Shown here: positions 5,931-10,828 of the stretch, one piece after another
How positions within the stretch are numbered: the stretch's first letter is position 1
How the letters are laid out: every line of letters begins with the position of its first letter
Assembly: GCF_947254915.1 (NCBI RefSeq)
Contig: NZ_CAMYEZ010000073.1
Coordinates: forward strand, 1 to 10,828
Length of the DNA: 10,828 bases
Reading direction: 5' to 3'
DNA from: an uncultured Porphyromonas sp.
GTDB taxonomy: Bacteria; Bacteroidota; Bacteroidia; Bacteroidales; Porphyromonadaceae
Program-made: the position numbers and the translations under genes
Notes under the pieces: generated by a model
What the model was told of the DNA's origin: nothing
Database searches by the model: none
The model's input: the letters and a program-made list of their open reading frames with translations, nothing else

Positions 5931-8171
5931 ATGGTGTGGCGCAAGCTCCCTTTCATACTACTACTCATCACGGTGGCTGTCCTCGCGGCAGCCACTGTGG
6001 TTGAAAAGCTTTACGGTACGCCCTTCGTGCAGGAGCACTGGTATGGCTCACCGCTCTTTACCATCTTGTGGGTGCTACTCTCCTGTGCTGGATTGATTTA
6101 CATCTTACGGGCTAAGCTCTACAGACGCTTCTGGATTTGGATGATCCACGTCTCACTGCTGGTCATCTTGCTGGGCGCAGGACTGACCAGCTGGACCGCT
6201 ATACATGGACGTATCAAGCTCCAGGAGGGTGCCACCCCCACGGATCGCTATCAGAGCGATCAGGGAGAGACGTTGACCCTCCCCTTTGAGGTCGCTTTGG
6301 AGCGCTTTGATCTGACCTACTACACCGGTACCCAATTTCCGCTAGACTACCAGAGCAATCTCATCGTTCAGGACGGGGAGCGGTCGCAGAGCCTCCGTGG
6401 TGCGGTCTCGATGAATCGCATCTTCCGTTATCGATTCTATCGCTTCTACCAGTCAGGCTACGATCCAGAGACGACCTCCTCGATCCTCTCCATCGCTTAC
6501 GATCCGTGGGGTATAGCGATCTCTTACCTAGGCTATGCGCTCCTAGCGATCAGTCTCGTAGGGGGCATGTTCGCACGCCGTCATAGGGTGAGGCAGCTTC
6601 TCAAGCAGGCACTCGTCTCTCCCGTTGCGATGCTCCTGATACTCCTCGCTGGTGGTACGCTCTCGGCAGAGGCAAAAGCTCCTGCGACACCACTCCCCAA
6701 GACGATCCCAGCCAGTGTGGCGAAAAGCTTTGGCGAACTGTACATCTTGTATCATAATCGTGTTTGTCCGCTAGGAACCTACGCTCAGGAGTTTACCGAG
6801 AAGCTCTATGGACGCAGTAGCTACCGAGGACTTTCGGCCGAGCAAGTCTTGGCGGGCTGGATCTTTTACTACGACAATTGGGTCGATGAGCCGATGATAC
6901 GGATCAAAGATCGGAGCATCCGCAAGCTCCTCGAGTGCTACGAGGGTCAGCGGGTGAGCTATCGTCAGTTCTTTGACCTCCAGGGCAACTATCGTCTAGA
7001 GTCTCTGCTGGACAACTACATACAGCACCCCGACCAGCCTGGGCGCAAGGCGCTCTTTGAGGCGCATGAGAAGTGTCAGGTGATACAGAGCTTAGGGCTA
7101 GGCGAGTCGCTCTCGATCTTTCCTGTACAGAGCCACGGTCGTATCGCCTGGTACCATCCCGCCTCTACTGATCTACCCGCAGAGATGCCGCTAGATCAGT
7201 GGACATTCGTGCGCAAGGGCTTTAACTACCTCAGCGAACTGATTATCATGCAGGAATGGGACGAGGCGCAAGACTTCCTCGTCAAGCTCCGTCAGTATCA
7301 ACTCAAGGAGGGCGGTGAGAGCTGTCCCTCGGCTATGCGCTTTCGCTCCGAGATCTACTACAACCAGCTCTCGCCCTTTATAGGACTTCTCGCCAAGATA
7401 CTCGCCACCGTCGGGATCTTGCTCTTCATCTGGACCGCTTATCAGCTCTCCGTGGGGCGACTCCAAGACCCTCCGCTGGTCAAGTGGGGCTTCTGGGGTA
7501 TCCTCTACGCTAGCATGCTCTACCTCACTCTGATGGTGATCCTGCGCTGGATCGTCTCGGGATATGTGCCCCTGAGCAATGGCTTTGAGACGATGCAAGC
7601 CTTAGCCTGGATCGTGCTCCTGCTGACCATACTCACGGGACGAAAGCATCGTGTGCTGATCCCCTTTGGTCTACTTATGGGCGGGTTGTCGCTCCTGGTA
7701 GCCTCCTTCGGGGGGAGCAATCCGCAGATCACTCCACTGATGCCAGTGCTTCACTCGCCGCTACTGAGCATCCATGTGCTGGTCATCATGATAGCGTATA
7801 GTCTCTTGGCCTTTATGATGCTCAATAGCTGTATGGCGCTGATCCTGTCACGTCGCCCTGCCATCGGGACGCACCTAGAGGCACTCAGTAGACTGCTCCT
7901 CTATCCAGCGGTCGCACTGCTGGCTATCGGTATCTTCATCGGAGCCGTCTGGGCCAATGTCTCGTGGGGACGCTACTGGAGCTGGGACCCTAAAGAGGTG
8001 TGGGCACTCATCACGCTCATCATCTACGCCTTACCACTACACAGCGAGTCGCTGCGCTGCTTCCGCTCGCAAAGATTCCTGCACGTCTACCTCTTGATCG
8101 CCTTCGTGTCGGTGCTGGTCACCTACTTCGGGGTTAACTTCTTCCTCGGCGGGATGCACAGCTACGCTTAG
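5931..8171 (+). CDS. ccsBA: ResB-CcsA fusion, System II cytochrome c assembly (CcsBA)
   Basis: This 746-residue inner-membrane protein has about 13 predicted membrane segments. The N-terminal ResB/CcsB part has three (about 6-24, 41-60, 68-90), a short periplasmic domain (91-192) and a fourth (193-213). A further segment (229-247) leads into a periplasmic domain of about 230 residues (248-480). The CcsA part follows (481-746). The heme-handling WWD motif is clear as WGRYWSWDPKEVW at 679-691. Candidate heme ligands are His73 in membrane segment 3, His615 and His743 flanking the WWD region on the periplasmic side, and His704 in the membrane; the last two are 39 residues apart, as I recall for the characterised Helicobacter CcsBA. 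The protein exports heme and joins it to CxxCH cysteines, so the two DHOR lipoproteins just upstream are its obvious clients. A thiol-reducing partner (ResA/CcsX) is not seen in this window. The gene is probably the last of the cluster, with a hairpin terminator 85 bases downstream. Confidence 0.92.
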   Translation: MVWRKLPFILLLITVAVLAAATVVEKLYGTPFVQEHWYGSPLFTILWVLLSCAGLIYILRAKLYRRFWIWMIHVSLLVILLGAGLTSWTAIHGRIKLQEGATPTDRYQSDQGETLTLPFEVALERFDLTYYTGTQFPLDYQSNLIVQDGERSQSLRGAVSMNRIFRYRFYRFYQSGYDPETTSSILSIAYDPWGIAISYLGYALLAISLVGGMFARRHRVRQLLKQALVSPVAMLLILLAGGTLSAEAKAPATPLPKTIPASVAKSFGELYILYHNRVCPLGTYAQEFTEKLYGRSSYRGLSAEQVLAGWIFYYDNWVDEPMIRIKDRSIRKLLECYEGQRVSYRQFFDLQGNYRLESLLDNYIQHPDQPGRKALFEAHEKCQVIQSLGLGESLSIFPVQSHGRIAWYHPASTDLPAEMPLDQWTFVRKGFNYLSELIIMQEWDEAQDFLVKLRQYQLKEGGESCPSAMRFRSEIYYNQLSPFIGLLAKILATVGILLFIWTAYQLSVGRLQDPPLVKWGFWGILYASMLYLTLMVILRWIVSGYVPLSNGFETMQALAWIVLLLTILTGRKHRVLIPFGLLMGGLSLLVASFGGSNPQITPLMPVLHSPLLSIHVLVIMIAYSLLAFMMLNSCMALILSRRPAIGTHLEALSRLLLYPAVALLAIGIFIGAVWANVSWGRYWSWDPKEVWALITLIIYALPLHSESLRCFRSQRFLHVYLLIAFVSVLVTYFGVNFFLGGMHSYA

Positions 8172-8255
8172 CTAGCTAAGAGTCCCCATCAATTACTGAT
8201 TAGACGGTTGAAAGTCGCTTCCAGAGCGGGACGCACGAGGTTCCTTTTCTGAAGC

Positions 8256-8304
8256 AAAAATCTCTCCACGGAGGAAATTGACCACATCCTCCGTGGAGAT
8301 TTTT
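8256..8304 (+). terminator. Hairpin terminator after ccsBA
   Basis: The arm at 8256-8275 (AAAAATCTCTCCACGGAGGA) pairs with the arm at 8287-8304 (TCCTCCGTGGAGATTTTT), giving 18 pairs with a two-base bulge and an 11-base loop. The right arm ends in a T run and the left arm begins with an A run, so it can work as an intrinsic terminator in both directions. It closes the barrel-to-CcsBA cluster and separates it from the metabolic gene downstream. Confidence 0.85.
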
Positions 8305-8320
8305 CATTATCTAGTGAGGA

Positions 8321-8422
8321 ACGAGAAAATTCTTCGGAACTTTGATTTCTTTCTTCCGAACTTTCATTTCATTCTTCCGAACTTTTATTTCCCGGTTCCG
8401 TGGGGAATTTTTGTTTTCTCGT
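8321..8422. repeat. Inverted repeat bracketing the tandem array
   Basis: ACGAGAAAA at 8321-8329 is exactly complementary to TTTTCTCGT at 8414-8422, and CGGAAC at 8335-8340 is complementary to GTTCCG at 8395-8400. The bracketed 102 bases contain the 21-base repeats and no coding frame. This is the layout expected of a small non-autonomous repeat element, although no flanking target duplication is visible. Confidence 0.4.
8330..8392. repeat. Three tandem 21-base repeats
   Basis: Units at 8330-8350, 8351-8371 and 8372-8392 share the pattern TTCTTCsGAACTTTnATTTCn, where s is G in the first unit and C in the others. Differences among units are one to three bases. Each unit carries a TTCsGAA core, which is (nearly) palindromic and spaced exactly two helical turns from the next, so repeated protein binding on one face of the DNA is possible. 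A dispersed intergenic repeat family is the alternative. Confidence 0.8.
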
Positions 8423-8537
8423 GAGCTATCGGGAAATTTCTCGGTAGATATCGGAATCAGCGGAGATGTGGAGGTGACTATAAGGTGAGGCTCAGGACAA
8501 AAAATAGTGTCACTGCGTGCGGTCTTCTTTTATTTAG

Positions 8538-8545
8538 TAACTTTG
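8538..8545 (+). promoter_or_regulatory. Possible -7 promoter element for the FBPase gene
   Basis: TAACTTTG matches the Bacteroidetes primary sigma -7 consensus TAnnTTTG. It lies 34 bases before the ATG at 8580, giving a leader of roughly 30 bases. No clear TTG is present at the expected -33 position, so the match is only half supported. Confidence 0.35.
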
Positions 8546-8579
8546 GGGCGTGGTATATACCTAGACCTATAGTATAGAC

Positions 8580-10619
8580 ATGATGCAAGACAAGATTGAC
8601 CTACAGGCTGCGAAGGATGACTTGAGATACCTCCAGCTCCTCTCCAATCAGTTTCGCAACTCTGCCGAGGTCTCTACAGAGATCATCAATCTGCAGGCGA
8701 TCCTAAGCCTTCCGAAGGGCACGGAGCACTTTCTCGCAGACGTGCACGGTGAGCATGAAGCCTTTGACCATGTGCTGAAGAATGCCTCTGGTAGCGTGAT
8801 GCGTAAGATACGTGAGGTTTTCGCAGGGCAGATGATGGAGCTGCAGATGCGTGAGCTAGCTACGCTGATCTACTATCCTCAGGCTAAGCTGGAGCAGCTC
8901 CATGAGGCGGGCGAAATTGATGAGGAGTGGTATAAGGTGACGCTCAATCGCCTCATCAAGGTGTGCCGTAAGGTGGGGGAGAAGTACACCCGCTCGAAGG
9001 TGCGCAAGGCGCTACCGCCTCAGTATAGCTACATCATTCAGGAGCTACTACACGAGGACGGAGTCAACCCCAACAAGTCGGCTTACATCTCTAGCATTAT
9101 CTCTACAATCATCTCCACGGGCAAGGCGGAGGACTTCATCTGCGCTATCTCAGCGACGATCAAGCGTCTCGTCATAGACCGCCTCCACATCGTCGGTGAC
9201 ATCTACGACCGCGGTCCTGGCGCTCAGTATATCATGGATACGCTGCTGGACTACCACAATGTGGATATACAGTGGGGCAATCACGATATGCTCTGGATGG
9301 GCGCGGCTGCGGGCAATGACGCCTGCATTGCCTGTGTCATACGTATCGCTCTGCGCTATGCTAATCTAGACACCATCGAGGATGGTTACGGGATCAATCT
9401 CATGCCACTCTCCCGCTTAGCCAGTGAGGTCTACGCGGACGATCCGTGCACTTGCTTCAAGCCCAAGCTGGGCGACTCAGACGCTTCATACGATGAGAAG
9501 GGCATTTACCTGATTAGCCAGATGCACAAGGCGATCAGCATTATTCAGTTCAAGCTGGAGCATCAGTTGATCGCTCGCCATCCTGAGTGGCAGATGCAGG
9601 AGCGTGACCTACTCCACAAGATAGACTTTGAGGCTGGTACGGTCGATCTCTCACATACCAATCCCAACGAAGACTATGGTGTGCATGAGATGCTCGATAT
9701 GAACTTCCCCACGATCGATCCGAAGGATCCCTATCGTCTCACGCCCCAAGAGGAGGAGGTGATGGATCGGTTGCGTCGCTCCTTCGCTACGAGTGAGCGA
9801 CTTCATACGCATATAGACGCTTTCTATCGACTCGGTAGTATGTACCTCGTGTGCAATGGCAATCTGCTCTACCACGCCTCGATGCCACTCGATGCTTCGG
9901 GGCAGCTCAAGGCGGTGCGTGTACTCGACTCGCAGCCCTTGCGCGGTCGCGCCCTACTTGACGAGATAGATCGTGTGGTGCGCCTAGCGCATCCCTCTAG
10001 GCATAGTCATCCAAAGCACGAGGCTGCTGTGGACTACATCTTCTACCTCTGGTGCGGTCCCGACTCGCCACTCTTTGACAAGTCTGCGATGACTACCTTC
10101 GAGCGTTACTTCGTTGCGGACAAAAAGACGCACACGGAGACCAAGGGCTACTACTTTAAGTATCGCCAGGATCGAGAGACGATCGAGATGATCCTCCGTG
10201 AGTTTGGGCTAGAGGGCGAAGACTGTCACGTGATCAATGGGCATGTCCCTGTCAAGGTTGCCAAGGGCGAGAAACCTATCGCTGCGGGTGGTAAGCTGAT
10301 GATCATTGATGGAGGCTTTAGCCGAGCATATCAGAGCAGTACGGGCATTGCAGGCTATACTTTGATCTATAATTCACAAGGTATGCAGCTGGTGCAGCAC
10401 GAGCCCTTTACGACGATGCGCCGTGCTGTTGAGCTGATGGAGGATATCAAGAGTGTGACGGTCATCTCGGAGCGTACGACACACCGCATGCTGGTGGCCG
10501 ACACCGATGTGGGTGCTGAGCTACAGCAGCAGGTGAATGATCTGGAGAAGCTCCTCAAAGCCTTTAACGCTGGACTCATCAAGGAGCGCAAGTCACTCCC
10601 TCAGATCGTCACGAAATGA
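8580..10619 (+). CDS. fbp: Fructose-1,6-bisphosphatase, class 3
   Basis: This 679-residue cytosolic enzyme hydrolyses fructose 1,6-bisphosphate to fructose 6-phosphate, the committed reverse step of gluconeogenesis. It belongs to the calcineurin-like metallophosphatases, not to the common class 1 enzymes. Metal-binding motifs appear in the usual order: DVHGE (54-58), GDIYDRG (206-212), GNHD (233-236), and NGHVPVK (553-559) followed by IDGGF (576-580). The long linker (about 250-420) and overall length of about 650-680 residues are normal for class 3 enzymes of Firmicutes and Bacteroidetes. Two adjacent ATG codons (8580 and 8583) could each start the protein; no Shine-Dalgarno site decides between them. 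It sits alone, with a 408-base spacer before it and a hairpin after it, so it is probably its own transcription unit and unrelated to the upstream metal/heme cluster. Confidence 0.95.
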   Translation: MMQDKIDLQAAKDDLRYLQLLSNQFRNSAEVSTEIINLQAILSLPKGTEHFLADVHGEHEAFDHVLKNASGSVMRKIREVFAGQMMELQMRELATLIYYPQAKLEQLHEAGEIDEEWYKVTLNRLIKVCRKVGEKYTRSKVRKALPPQYSYIIQELLHEDGVNPNKSAYISSIISTIISTGKAEDFICAISATIKRLVIDRLHIVGDIYDRGPGAQYIMDTLLDYHNVDIQWGNHDMLWMGAAAGNDACIACVIRIALRYANLDTIEDGYGINLMPLSRLASEVYADDPCTCFKPKLGDSDASYDEKGIYLISQMHKAISIIQFKLEHQLIARHPEWQMQERDLLHKIDFEAGTVDLSHTNPNEDYGVHEMLDMNFPTIDPKDPYRLTPQEEEVMDRLRRSFATSERLHTHIDAFYRLGSMYLVCNGNLLYHASMPLDASGQLKAVRVLDSQPLRGRALLDEIDRVVRLAHPSRHSHPKHEAAVDYIFYLWCGPDSPLFDKSAMTTFERYFVADKKTHTETKGYYFKYRQDRETIEMILREFGLEGEDCHVINGHVPVKVAKGEKPIAAGGKLMIIDGGFSRAYQSSTGIAGYTLIYNSQGMQLVQHEPFTTMRRAVELMEDIKSVTVISERTTHRMLVADTDVGAELQQQVNDLEKLLKAFNAGLIKERKSLPQIVTK

Positions 10620-10648
10620 AAAGTGCGATGACTTGACAGCAATTTCTA

Positions 10649-10675
10649 TTGGGGCTTATTAATAATGCGCCCCAA
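10649..10675 (+). terminator. Hairpin after the FBPase gene
   Basis: TTGGGGC at 10649-10655 pairs exactly with GCCCCAA at 10669-10675 around a 13-base AT-rich loop. It lies 30 bases after the FBPase stop, in the right place to end transcription, but no T tract follows, so an intrinsic terminator is not certain. Confidence 0.45.
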
Positions 10676-10749
10676 CTACCTTCATAGTATCACATCAACC
10701 AAAGTAATGGAAGGTATCCTAGTAGAACCAAAATAAACAAACTAAGCGT

Positions 10750-10828
10750 ATGAAACAGCAAAACATAGGAATCGCACAATTCGTAGGCCTACTAGGATGC
10801 CTACTTGTCATCACCTCTTGTTGTCTCT
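10750..10828 (+). CDS. Lipoprotein, N-terminal fragment cut by the window edge
   Basis: An ATG at 10750 opens a frame that stays open for 26 codons to the window edge. It reads MKQQNIGIAQ, then a hydrophobic stretch, then ITSCC at residues 21-25. This is a type II signal peptide with a lipobox (ITSC), so Cys24 would be acylated, immediately followed by a second Cys. An A-rich leader (AAAATAAACAAACTAAG) precedes the ATG, as is common in Bacteroidetes. Nothing beyond the signal is visible, so its function cannot be named. It is 130 bases from the FBPase stop with a hairpin between, and is probably a separate unit. Confidence 0.65.
   Translation, partial: MKQQNIGIAQFVGLLGCLLVITSCCL

Larger units (their letters stand above)
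8172..8579. other. 408-base intergenic spacer with terminator and repeats
   Basis: No convincing gene is seen here on either strand. From left to right it holds about 85 unremarkable bases after the CcsBA stop, a long hairpin terminator (8256-8304), three tandem 21-base repeats (8330-8392) within a 9-base inverted repeat (8321-8422), and an AT-rich leader with a possible promoter before fructose-bisphosphatase. The only reading frame of note is a 35-codon one on the - strand (8307 down to 8200) that reads through the hairpin and lacks support as a gene. Confidence 0.7.

Noticed and set aside
8200..8307. 35-codon - strand reading frame crossing the terminator
   Set aside because: It reads through the hairpin and has no visible start signals or recognisable motif; it may instead be part of a repeated intergenic sequence.
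10633..10638. TTGACA resembling an E. coli -35 box after the FBPase gene
   Set aside because: Bacteroidetes promoters use a different consensus, and no TAnnTTTG element is found downstream at a suitable distance.
10677..10716. TACCTTC/GAAGGTA inverted repeat before the last partial gene
   Set aside because: Seven base pairs around a 26-base loop is too weak to call a regulatory structure.

Overview
The window looks like a chromosomal segment of a Bacteroidales bacterium, most likely a Porphyromonas of the moderately high-GC kind (P. asaccharolytica/P. uenonis type). This rests on recognition, not a search: three lipoproteins that follow outer-membrane lipoprotein rules, an outer-membrane barrel ending in Phe, A-rich leaders with few Shine-Dalgarno sites, a fused ResB-CcsA cytochrome assembly protein, and a class 3 fructose-bisphosphatase. 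All complete genes lie on the + strand.

Bases 23-8171 hold five closely spaced genes that read as one functional cluster: an outer-membrane barrel protein (23-1321), an imelysin-family lipoprotein with the GxHxxE motif (1353-2498), two tandem paralogous di-heme oxidoreductase (DHOR/DUF1111) lipoproteins with two CxxCH sites each (2580-4178 and 4336-5904), and a System II cytochrome c assembly protein (5931-8171). The first two and last two genes are separated by only about 30 bases. The gaps before each DHOR gene are longer and contain strong inverted repeats, which may set relative expression within the transcript.

The plausible joint role, which is inference, is envelope metal handling. 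The barrel would give passage across the outer membrane, imelysin would bind iron (or another metal), the DHOR proteins would do redox chemistry with covalently bound heme, and CcsBA would attach that heme. Imelysin and DHOR genes are known neighbours in other bacteria, but a dedicated heme-attachment gene beside two lipid-anchored DHOR copies makes this a self-contained version worth attention.

Bases 8172-8579 are a 408-base non-coding spacer. It carries a strong hairpin terminator, three tandem 21-base repeats bracketed by a 9-base inverted repeat, and a possible Bacteroidetes-type promoter for the next gene. Bases 8580-10619 encode class 3 fructose-1,6-bisphosphatase, a metabolic gene unrelated to the cluster. 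A hairpin follows it, and the first 26 codons of another lipoprotein gene run off the right edge.
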